Shown in pieces: positions 48,659 through 57,100 of a stretch of 64,000 bases of DNA (positions within the stretch are counted from its first letter, which is position 1; the number at the start of each line of letters is the position of its first letter). The stretch is taken from positions 124,001 to 188,000 of the forward strand of contig NZ_FNOH01000010.1 of assembly GCF_900106535.1 (NCBI RefSeq), in the 5' to 3' direction. The position numbers and the translations under genes were made by a program. Source of the DNA: Myxococcus xanthus (GTDB lineage Bacteria; Myxococcota; Myxococcia; Myxococcales; Myxococcaceae). The notes beneath the pieces were generated by a model. It searched no databases and was not told the DNA's origin. It was given only the letters and a program-made list of their open reading frames with translations.

Positions 48659-49950
48659 GCGCCCCCCTGTCCCCGCTCCGCGCCGAGCACGGGCAGTGGA
48701 TGTGACTCCGTGGCAGCTCCCAGGGACTGGGCTTGCCAAGGGTCCTCCGCGAACGCGGAGCCATTGTAGAACTGCGCACGCGCGCGGCAGCCCCCGGTGA
48801 AGCGGTCTCCCGTCTGCTTCGCCCGGAGGCGCTGGAAGGACTGCCCGTCACGCCAGATGTCCTCGAAGGGGCGCGTTCGGATGTTGCCGGACTCGAAGGC
48901 CCGGCCCAGGAAGCTGCACGGATTCACGTTGCCCTGGACGGAGACGGAGGCCACCGTGTTCGCGGCTCCGCAGCCCGGGCCCTCCGTCACGACGCCGCGC
49001 AGCTCCTCGCGCGCCGAAGGACTGAAGGGGTCCAACGCGAAGAGGTCCGAGTCGGCTTCGACGCGCTCCAGCCGCGCGAGTGCGTCCACGTAGCCGTCGA
49101 ACGTGGGCATCAGCTCTGGGTGCCGGGTGGCGGTGCCGACGGGGTACAGCGGGCGGAAGACGGCGGTGTGCGCGCCCACCCGCCGGGCCAGTTCGACGCA
49201 GGCCTCGACTTCCGCCACGTTGTCGCGCGTCAGCGTGAAGGCGAGGGTGAAGCGCGCATGCTGGCCGAGTAGCGCGAGCTTCTCCATCACCCGGTCGAAG
49301 ACGCCAGCGCCCCGCACGGCATCGTTCGTCCCCGCCTGGGCGCCTTCCAGCGACACGTTCAGCCACACCAGCTCGCGCTTGCCGAGCTCACGCGCCCACC
49401 GTTCGTCGATGAGCAGCGCGTTGGTGGTGATGCAGGGATGGAGGCCGTGGCCCGTCGCCGCGTCGAGGATGTCCAGCAGGTCCTTGCGCATCAGCGGCTC
49501 ACCGCCGGTGAGTCCCAGCCGGAAGCTGCCCAATCCGGCGAGCTGCGCGAAGAGCGCGTCCATCTCCTTCACGGAGAGCGGGGACTGATTGCGCGGCAGC
49601 TCCCCCGCGAAGCAGTGCGTGCACGTGAGGTTGCACGCGCCAATGACCTCCAGGTGGACGGCGAGCGGGCCCAGCAGGTGGTCGGGTGGGGGCGCCCGGT
49701 CGATGCGGGCCGCCGCGAGCCGGCCATCCATCCGGAGGTAGCCCTTCGTCGACAGGTGCTGGATGAGCCCGATGACGGCGTCCCGGTCGCCAGCCTCCGC
49801 ATCACCGATGACGTCGTCCGCGGTGTGCTCGGTGAGCCGGGTGAGCACGGCCGCCGCGGGGGCATCGAACGGCATGTAGCGAGAGGAGCGCCGGTCGAAG
49901 AGGAGGGCGCCGAAGTGCTGAGGAATGAGGACCAGGGAAGGGCGGCTCAT
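48649..49950 (-). CDS. Radical SAM protein with PqqD-like N-terminus and Twitch/SPASM-like C-terminus
   Basis: The 433-residue protein has the radical SAM motif CNLTCTHC (Cys106, 110, 113) and GGEP (149-152). Residues 1-85 look like a PqqD-type small domain (FDRRSSRYMPFDAPAAAVLTRL through LSTKGYLRMDG), the recognition element that many peptide-modifying radical SAM enzymes carry. The C-terminal region has three cysteines (GPGCG, NPCSFLG, GGCRAR) as in Twitch or reduced SPASM auxiliary cluster domains. This architecture is that of enzymes that modify peptides or cofactors. ATG 49950 overlaps the end of the first gene of the unit (ATGA). No precursor peptide is obvious. Confidence 0.88.
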   Translation of the reverse strand: MSRPSLVLIPQHFGALLFDRRSSRYMPFDAPAAAVLTRLTEHTADDVIGDAEAGDRDAVIGLIQHLSTKGYLRMDGRLAAARIDRAPPPDHLLGPLAVHLEVIGACNLTCTHCFAGELPRNQSPLSVKEMDALFAQLAGLGSFRLGLTGGEPLMRKDLLDILDAATGHGLHPCITTNALLIDERWARELGKRELVWLNVSLEGAQAGTNDAVRGAGVFDRVMEKLALLGQHARFTLAFTLTRDNVAEVEACVELARRVGAHTAVFRPLYPVGTATRHPELMPTFDGYVDALARLERVEADSDLFALDPFSPSAREELRGVVTEGPGCGAANTVASVSVQGNVNPCSFLGRAFESGNIRTRPFEDIWRDGQSFQRLRAKQTGDRFTGGCRARAQFYNGSAFAEDPWQAQSLGAATESHPLPVLGAERGQGGACR

Positions 49951-50546
49951 TTGAAGCCCTCGTCGTCCACGTGGAAGGACCACCGCACCCAGGCCTTCGT
50001 GGCGCTCGAGGCCAGGCCCAGGCCCGTGGCGTCGTCCTTGAGCATCTGCCACCGCCAGCGCTCGTTCGTCTTCGGTTCGGGAACGGGCCGTTGCACCAAC
50101 GGCGCGAAGCCCGCGTCGGCGAAGTCCGGTAGGCGCCAGCCTTCGGGAGGTGGCCGTGTCGTGGCCTTCCATCGGCCATCCGGAGCGGATGCCAGTTTCG
50201 GGTGGACCGCGCTGGCGATCTCCGGATCCAGCCGGGCCTCCATCAGGACGAAGCCCCTGTCTCCGGGACGGTTCACTTCAAATGACAGGATGTGCGCACC
50301 CGGGGTGACGAGCACCCGTTGCTCCACGAGGGGATTCCCATCGAGGAACAGGCCGCCGTCCGGGACGCCATTCAGGTAGGAGGACAGCGACAGACCGATG
50401 GACGCACCGGGCCTTCGCCAGCGAAGCACCACACCGCCACAGCCCGCGGGCACCTCGCAATGGCTGTGGATCTCCAGCGCGAGCTGGCTCGACCTCTTGC
50501 GGTAGCGCGCCAACGCATTGAGGCGGAAGTCGTCCGAGTTCGACAT
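49947..50546 (-). CDS. Unknown beta-sandwich-like protein, first gene of the radical SAM unit
   Basis: I do not recognise this 199-residue protein. It lacks a signal peptide. The middle reads like a small beta-sandwich or PEGA-like domain (LFLDGNPLVEQRVLVTPGAHILSFEV), and the second half like a carbohydrate-binding-type jelly roll (PEGWRLPDFADAGFAPL, then KAWVRWSFHVDDE). Two Cys residues (SHCEVPAGCGG) sit near residue 30-40. It overlaps the radical SAM gene by 4 bases and must be translated with it. It may be the substrate, a partner or a delivery protein for the two downstream enzymes. The start at 50546 lies in a 261-base divergent region. Confidence 0.72.
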   Translation of the reverse strand: MSNSDDFRLNALARYRKRSSQLALEIHSHCEVPAGCGGVVLRWRRPGASIGLSLSSYLNGVPDGGLFLDGNPLVEQRVLVTPGAHILSFEVNRPGDRGFVLMEARLDPEIASAVHPKLASAPDGRWKATTRPPPEGWRLPDFADAGFAPLVQRPVPEPKTNERWRWQMLKDDATGLGLASSATKAWVRWSFHVDDEGFK

Positions 50547-50807
50547 GCCGGCGTTGTACCGCGCGCCACGCACCTCCGCGAACCGCGTAGGAGCCGAGCA
50601 TTCACGGTATTCCTGGAGCGTATCGGGTCAAATGTCGGACATCGGAGGAAAATTGCGCCACGTATGGCAGGGCTGCTCCGGTGACTTCGGCAACGCCCAG
50701 TGCTTCGACGTGGGCGGCCGGTGGAACGCCAAGGACGGCATGCCGGCCAGCGGCGCGCTGAATACCTTGGGGCCGTAGCGCGTGCTCATTCTCTCCAAGG
50801 ACCTGTG
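50547..50807. other. Divergent region with a possible small ORF
   Basis: An in-frame ATG at 50632 on the plus strand opens 48 codons ending at 50778: a Gly-rich sequence with two Cys (LRHVWQGCSGDFGNAQCFDVGG). It lacks a nearby Shine-Dalgarno. It may be spurious, but it is the only short Cys-containing frame beside the radical SAM operon, so it is noted. AAGGA at 50797 serves the next gene. Confidence 0.25.
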
Positions 50808-51299
50808 ATGAAGCTCGAAGGCTCCTGCCACTGTCGCGGCGTGCGGTTCAGCGTGGAGACGCACCACCCGTCTCCCTTCATGCGGTGCTACTGCTCCGTG
50901 TGCCGCAAGACGCAAGGAGGCGGAGGCTTCGCCATCAACCTGTCGGGGGACGCGCGCTCGCTCAAGGTGCGCGGCCGGCAGCACGTCAAGGTGTACCGGG
51001 CGCGCATCCAGAACCCGGAGGACGCGAAGGCGCACCAGAGCAAGGGTCAGCGCCACTTCTGTGGCCGCTGCGGCTCCGCGCTGTGGCTGTATGACCCGAG
51101 GTGGCCAGAGCTCATCCATCCGTTCGCGTCGGCCATCGACACGCCGCTTCCCGAGGCGCCCGAGCTGGTCCACATCATGCTCGAGTTCAAGCCTGACTGG
51201 GTGCCCGTCCATGCGGGCAAGAAGGACAAGAAGTTCCAGCGCTACCCGAAGGAGTCCATCGCGGAGTGGCATCAGCGCCACGACGCGGAAGTGGGCTGA
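50808..51299 (+). CDS. GFA-family (CENP-V/Gfa) zinc protein
   Basis: The 163-residue protein has the GFA domain with zinc-binding cysteines CHCRGVRF, CYCSVCRK and FCGRCGSALW. The family includes glutathione-dependent formaldehyde-activating enzyme, but most members have unknown substrates, so no activity is assigned. AAGGA precedes ATG 50808; the longer upstream frame has no ribosome binding site. It is followed by the oxidoreductase gene (113 bases). Confidence 0.9.
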   Translation: MKLEGSCHCRGVRFSVETHHPSPFMRCYCSVCRKTQGGGGFAINLSGDARSLKVRGRQHVKVYRARIQNPEDAKAHQSKGQRHFCGRCGSALWLYDPRWPELIHPFASAIDTPLPEAPELVHIMLEFKPDWVPVHAGKKDKKFQRYPKESIAEWHQRHDAEVG

Positions 51300-51412
51300 G
51301 GCGGCTCGGGGGGCCGCCTGCTGTCCGGACGGGCGGCACGACGTTGCCCGGAGCGCGGGTTGTGGCGGGTGCCTCGGGGGCCCAGCGTGTCTCTCATACG
51401 CGGAGGCAATCG

Positions 51413-52528
51413 ATGGCACAGGGCAGCTCGCGGCGAATCCGGTATGCGGTGGTGGGGGCGGGGAATATCGCGCAGGTGGCTGTACTTCCGGCCTTCCAGC
51501 ACGCCCTTGAGAACTCGGAGTTGGTGGCGCTCTTTTCCTCCGACGCGGAGAAGCGCGACGTGCTGGGGAAGATGTACGGCGTGCGCCACACCGCGAGCTA
51601 CGACGACCTTGAGCAGGTGCTGCGCGACGCGGACGTGGACGCGGTGTACATCGCGCTGCCCAACACCCAGCATCGCGCCTTCACCGAGCGGGCCGCTCGC
51701 GCGGGTGTGCACGTCCTCTGCGAGAAGCCCATGGCGACCTCGGTGGAGGACTGTGAGGCGATGATTCGCGTCACGGACGAGAATCACGTCAAGCTGATGA
51801 TCGCCTACCGGCTCCACTTCGAGGAGGCGAACCTGCGGGCCATTGACCTGCTGCGTTCGGGGCGCCTGGGTGAGCCGCTGATGATGTCGGCGCTGCTGAC
51901 GCAGCAGGTGCGGACCGGGGACATCCGGACGCGCGTGGACGTGGGCGGAGGCGCGCTGCTCGACGAAGGGCCGTACCCCATCAACGCGGCGCGCTACCTC
52001 TTCCGTGACGAGCCCACCGAGGTGTTCTGCTACACCAACGAGGAGCAGGACCCTCGCTTCAAGGGCGTGGACGCCACGGCCTTCGCGTTGATGCGCTTCT
52101 CGAATGGGCGCATCGCGCAGTTCGGCATCAGCCACGCCGCATCGGCGGTCTCCAGCTACCGGGTGGTGGGGGAGAAGGGCGACCTGCTCGTCGAGTCCGC
52201 GTTTGGCTACGAGAAGGAGCGCAAGCATGTCCTCACGCTGGAGGGCAAGACGGAGGAGCGCGTCTTCGCGACGCACGACCAGTTCGCGCCGGAGCTGCTC
52301 TACTTCTCGAAGTGCGTGCTGGAGGACCAGGAGCCCGGGCCGTCCGGCCGGGAAGGGCTCGCGGACGTGCGCGTCATCACCGCGATGCAGGAGTCCGCGA
52401 GGACGGGGCGCCCGGTGAAGCTGGAAGCATTCCCGATGAAGCGGCGGCCGTCCCTGGACCAGCTCATCGTCCGCCCCGCGGCCAGGCCGCCAGCGCCAGT
52501 GAACGCGCCCGCGCCAGTGCAAGGATGA
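51413..52528 (+). CDS. Gfo/Idh/MocA-family oxidoreductase
   Basis: The 371-residue protein has an N-terminal Rossmann domain, YAVVGAGNIAQVAVLPAF, with the CEKPMA motif (catalytic-region Lys-Pro) and a C-terminal alpha/beta domain. Family members are NAD(P)-dependent dehydrogenases of sugars or cyclitols; the substrate is unknown. GGAGG lies 7 bases before ATG 51413; the longer frame from 51266 overlaps the GFA gene. It is followed by an AT-rich palindrome and the lipid synthase operon. Confidence 0.9.
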   Translation: MAQGSSRRIRYAVVGAGNIAQVAVLPAFQHALENSELVALFSSDAEKRDVLGKMYGVRHTASYDDLEQVLRDADVDAVYIALPNTQHRAFTERAARAGVHVLCEKPMATSVEDCEAMIRVTDENHVKLMIAYRLHFEEANLRAIDLLRSGRLGEPLMMSALLTQQVRTGDIRTRVDVGGGALLDEGPYPINAARYLFRDEPTEVFCYTNEEQDPRFKGVDATAFALMRFSNGRIAQFGISHAASAVSSYRVVGEKGDLLVESAFGYEKERKHVLTLEGKTEERVFATHDQFAPELLYFSKCVLEDQEPGPSGREGLADVRVITAMQESARTGRPVKLEAFPMKRRPSLDQLIVRPAARPPAPVNAPAPVQG

Positions 52529-52541
52529 ACTTGCGTCCACT

Positions 52542-52553
52542 GGAAATATTTCC
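52542..52553. promoter_or_regulatory. AT-rich perfect palindrome before the lipid synthase operon
   Basis: GGAAATATTTCC is a perfect 12-base palindrome in the 134-base gap before the first synthase gene. It stands out from the GC-rich surroundings and could be an operator or part of a promoter. No -35/-10 pair was identified. Confidence 0.45.
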
Positions 52554-52662
52554 CGCGCGCGAGCTTCTTCGTGCGCTGAATGTGCGGCGACATCCGCCTC
52601 CGCAAGTCGTGTCAGACCCTTGATGCATTCATTGCCGCGAACCGGGAAACCAGGGGTCGGCA

Positions 52663-54168
52663 ATGACAACGCACGCATCTCATCAGGGCACCTACGCGGT
52701 CGAGCACGTTCTCCAGCGGATTCGCCGTTGTGCCGCTGACGTCACGCGGTACCCCGTGGACATCCTGACGGCGGACGCGCAGCTCGAGGACGAGCTCGGC
52801 ATTGACTCCGTCAAGCTGGCGGAGATCGCCGCCGTGGTCGGGCGCGAGTTCAACATTCCGTCCGAGCGGCTGCCACGGGGCGCTCAGGCGCGTACGTTGG
52901 GTGCGATGGCGGACGTGGTGGCGCGGCTGCTCGCGGACACGCAGCCCGCCGCCGTCGCGACGCCTCCACCGGCGCCTGTCGCGGCTCCCGTACTCCAGGT
53001 GTCGTCAGCGGGCTCACCGGTGAAGGACCTGGAGGCGCGGGTCCGTGCCGTCTTCGCTCGGGTGACGCGCTATCCGGAAGAGCTCTTGACGCCGGAGGCG
53101 GACCTGGAGGACGAGCTGGGCATCGACTCGGTCAAGCAGGCCGAGGTGATGGCCGTGCTCATCAAGGAGCTGGGCCTGACCGATGCTCCGCAGCCTTCGC
53201 AGCGGCTGCGGACGATTTCCTCTATCTGTGAGATGGCGCGCGCTCGGCTGGCGGTCGCGGCGCCCGTGCGCGAGGACCGAGCGCCGCGTCAGTCGCCGCC
53301 GCCAGCCGTGCTGCCCTTCGCGGGGAAGGTCGCGTTCGTTACGGGCTCTGGGAAGGGGATTGGCAAGGTCATCGCGGCTCGCCTGGCCGGCTCGGGGGCG
53401 ACGGTGGTGGTGAACTCGTTCCACTCCCGTGACGAAGGAGAGCGGACGGTTCAGGAGATTGTTGACGCAGGAGGGAAGGCGTTCCACGCCTGGGGCTCAG
53501 TCGCGCAGGAAGAGCACCTGGACCGGATGTTCGCCAGCATCGAGGCGCAGTTCGGCGGGTTGGACTTCCTGGTGTGCAACGCGTCCAACGGCCTCATCGG
53601 ACCGTTCGACCGGATTACTCCGCGCGACTGGGACAAGGCGTTCCGCACCTGCATCACGGGGACCTATGAGTGCGCCATGCGCGCGCGGCCCCTGATGGCC
53701 CGGCGTGGCGGCGGAAGCATCGTGACGATGTCCACCTCCATGTCCCAGCGGTACATGCACGACCTCGGCTGTCAGGGCGTGGTGAAGGCCGGGGTGGAGT
53801 CCTTGACACGCTACCTGGCCGCGGAGCTGGCACCGGATGGCATCCGGACCAACTGCGTGTCCGCGGGACCGGTGCATGGCGAGCTGCTGCGCATGTTCCC
53901 CGACGCCGCGAGCCGGGTCGCGCGCTGGGAGTCGGCGACGCCGGGCGGGGAAATCTGCACTGCCGAGGATGTCGCCGACGTCACCGAGCTCCTCCTGGGG
54001 CCCAAGACGCGCCGGGTAAACGGCGCCATCTGGGTGGTGGATGCGGGGCTCTCCGGCACGGTGGACGGGCTGCTGCCGGGCGCGTCGGAGGCACGGCGTT
54101 CCGAGGCGCAGCGCGGGTCTCACCGCAGTGAGCACGACCTGCGAGCGCTCCTCGCGCTCGATTCCTGA
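52663..54168 (+). CDS. Tandem acyl carrier protein domains fused to a FabL-like reductase
   Basis: The 501-residue protein has two acyl carrier domains, each with GIDSVK (phosphopantetheine Ser49 and Ser156), as in Pfa-type synthases, then a short-chain dehydrogenase/reductase domain (about 218-470; TGSGKGIG at 227-234). The SDR part resembles FabL-type enoyl-ACP reductases in the SLTRYLAAELAPDGIRTN and GEICTAEDVADVTELL segments. Its expected catalytic Tyr is missing: Leu368 and Gln371 occupy the positions 7 and 4 before Lys375, and the nearest Tyr is Tyr364. It may be an enoyl or keto reductase with an altered site. It is the first gene of the lipid synthase unit, 23 bases from the next. Confidence 0.9.
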   Translation: MTTHASHQGTYAVEHVLQRIRRCAADVTRYPVDILTADAQLEDELGIDSVKLAEIAAVVGREFNIPSERLPRGAQARTLGAMADVVARLLADTQPAAVATPPPAPVAAPVLQVSSAGSPVKDLEARVRAVFARVTRYPEELLTPEADLEDELGIDSVKQAEVMAVLIKELGLTDAPQPSQRLRTISSICEMARARLAVAAPVREDRAPRQSPPPAVLPFAGKVAFVTGSGKGIGKVIAARLAGSGATVVVNSFHSRDEGERTVQEIVDAGGKAFHAWGSVAQEEHLDRMFASIEAQFGGLDFLVCNASNGLIGPFDRITPRDWDKAFRTCITGTYECAMRARPLMARRGGGSIVTMSTSMSQRYMHDLGCQGVVKAGVESLTRYLAAELAPDGIRTNCVSAGPVHGELLRMFPDAASRVARWESATPGGEICTAEDVADVTELLLGPKTRRVNGAIWVVDAGLSGTVDGLLPGASEARRSEAQRGSHRSEHDLRALLALDS

Positions 54169-54191
54169 ACGTCGTACCGGAGCCAATTGCC

Positions 54192-57100
54192 ATGGGTTAC
54201 TTCGCGGTCCCGTACGACATTCATTTCGATGACACGATGGCCTACGGGAGCCATCACTTCCTCACGAACTTCAAGTTCCAGTGTGCTGGACGGGAGCACC
54301 TGCTCTTCAGCCCGGACGTGTTCGACGTGCCGGAGTTCCGGCGCGACTTCGACCAGGTGCTGCTGCTCACCTACGAGGGCTACTCGCGCAACCTGGCACC
54401 GGCCAGCCTGGGAGACCGGTTGGTGGTGCTGACGACACTGGAGGAGGGGGGAGCGGTCTCCATCCGCTTCTGCTTTAGGACCCTCAAGAGCGATGGGACG
54501 CCAGTGGCGTGCGGCTTCCAGACGGTTCTCTGTGCGGACCGGACGTCGGGTGCCCTGTGTTCGTTTCCCGATTCGTTCCTGCGGTGCTTCGATTCGTTGT
54601 CCGGCATCTTCGAGCGCGCAGGGGCACGGAGCTTCCGGGACTGTGTCCAGCAGGGAGGTTCCGCACTCAAGGAGGTGTTTCCAGAGTCCATCCGGGCGCT
54701 GGCGAAGTCGCTGCTCGCGGACCCGGCGTCGCTGGGGACGTCCCGCGTCGTTTCGTTGGAGGGGGCGCCCGCGGCGAGTACTGCCGAGAGTCCCGGCGCG
54801 CTGGTGCTGCCGCCGGGGGCGACGGCATTTCTGTTCGCCGGGCAGGGTTCGTTTGATCCAGGGCTCTATCTCCAATTGAAGGCGCTCGACCCTGACCTCG
54901 GAGACGAGCTTCAGGGGGTCGCCGCCGCATGTCGTGCGGTCGGAGTGGAGGCGGAGCCGTTGCTCGCCGCGCGTGATGTCTCGGGCGTCCAGCGTGCGCT
55001 GGAAGAGCTGCCTCAGCTCGACCAACTGGGCATCTACCTGTCCGGAGTCCTGGGCGCCCGGTGGATGCAGCGCCAGGGGGCGAGCCCGGACGTGTTCGTG
55101 GGGCACAGCTTCGGGGAGATTGCCGCGATGACGGCGGCGGGTGCGCTCGACTTGCGCGCTGGCGCGCAGGTCGTCTGCCACCGCATCCGAGCGCTTCAGG
55201 TCCTTCCCGACGACTTCGGAACGCTGGCGGCGGTGGCGCTCGGGGAGTCCGAGGCCGTTCGCGCCATCGCGGAGTGCGGCGCTTCGAGATTGCACATCGC
55301 GGGACGCAACCACGCGCGGCAGACGGTGGTAGCGGGAGCGCGCGGTGAGCTCGCGCGGCTCCGCGCGCTGCTGGAAGGCCGGGGGCAGGGATTCACCTTC
55401 GTTTCGAGCCGGTACCCCTTCCACCATCCGGGCATGGCCCCGGCCGCGAAGGCCTTCCGCGAGATGCTGGACCGTGTGCCCATGCAGGCGCCACGGCGCC
55501 GTATCTATTCGCCCATTGAACGGCGCGCTTATGTGGGCGGGCGGCCAGAGCTGGCGGATGCGCTCGCATCGCACCTGGTGCGCTCGTTCGACTTCCTGGG
55601 GACGGTGGAGACGCTCTCCCGCGCGGGATGCGCGCGCTTCGTCGACTGCGGAACCACGGGCGTCCTGGCGCGCATCGTCCAGAAAATCATCCCCGAGGAG
55701 ACGGCCGCCGAGGTGAGCGTCATCAGCAAGCTGCTTCCGGCGGAGCGGTCTGCCCCGTCGGCTGGCATCGAGCCGAAGTCCGTGGATGCCGCCGAGGTCG
55801 ACGAAAGCGGCATTGCCGTGGTGTCGCTGGGCTGCATCCTGCCGGGGGGAGCGAAGGACCCGGAAACGTACTGGCAGAACATCCGGAAGGGCATCAGCGG
55901 CATCGTCGACCAGGGCCTGTTGCAGCCCGAGTTGGTGACGGACTTCGCGGGTCCCGCGGGAACTCCAGACCGGACGTACACCCTGCTCACGGGGTATGTG
56001 CGGGATGAGGACCTGGTTCCGCCGCCGGGCTTCGACCCGACGCGTTTCCAGCAGTACGTCCGCGAGCAGAAGCTGCTGGCCATCGCCCTTTCGCAGGCCA
56101 TGCAGGGACTGAAGCCGGTGGCATCGAAGACGCCGGGGCGCATCCAGTGCCTGCTCGGTTCGACGGCGGAAGGGTCGGCCGAGTACGACGCCGCGCTGAG
56201 CGTGGAGGCTGGAGAGGCGCTGCTGAGTGCCCGGGGGGAGCGGGTTCATGACATCGCGGCGCTGGCGTGCGCGGCGCGTGAGGCACTTGGGGTGGAGGCC
56301 ATCTCCAGTGACCTGGCGCCGCATCCCACCCTGCAGGCCGTGGTGACGGACGTGGTGGGGCAGGGTGTCGCCACCACGCTGCTCGACGCTGCTTGTGCGT
56401 CGTCGCTCTATGCCATGGCGCTGGGCATGAAGGCGCTGGAGCGAGGGGACTCGGACCTGATTCTTGCTGGCGGCGTGTTCTCGCCGGGGCCTGGCAACAG
56501 TTGTCTGTTCTCACAGTTCAACGGCCTGTCCGCCACGGGGAGCCGGCCCTTTGACGCGCGCGCGGACGGCGTCATCTTCGGTGAAGGCGCGGGTGTCGTT
56601 GGGCTGATGCGCCTGAAGGACGCAGTCGCGGCGGGGCACCGGGTCCATGCCGTCATTCGAGGCGCGGGGCTCTCCAGTGATGGTCGGAGCAGCTCAGCGA
56701 ACGTGCCTCGGTCGGACGGGCAGGTGGCGGCGATGGAGGCGTGCTACTCGGGGGCCCAGGTTGACCCGGCGAGCGTGCAGTACATCGAGGCGCACGGAAC
56801 GGCGACTCCCGCGGGGGACGCCACCGAGCTCAGGTCGATTGCCCGCGTCTTTGGTGGCAAGCGCAGTGGCGTTCAGCTCGCCAGCGTCAAGGCACTGATT
56901 GGCCACGTTGGCTGGGCCGCGGGTGCTGCTTCGGTCATCAAGCTGTGCAAGGCGATGGCGCACCGGATCTTCCCGGTGCAGTCCAACTTCGATGCGCCCG
57001 GTGCCGCGCTGCGCGCCATGGGGCCCGGCTTCGAGGTGAACACGCGCGAGCAGCCTTGGCCGGAGAATGGCGAATTGCCTCGTCGTGCCGCCACCAATGG

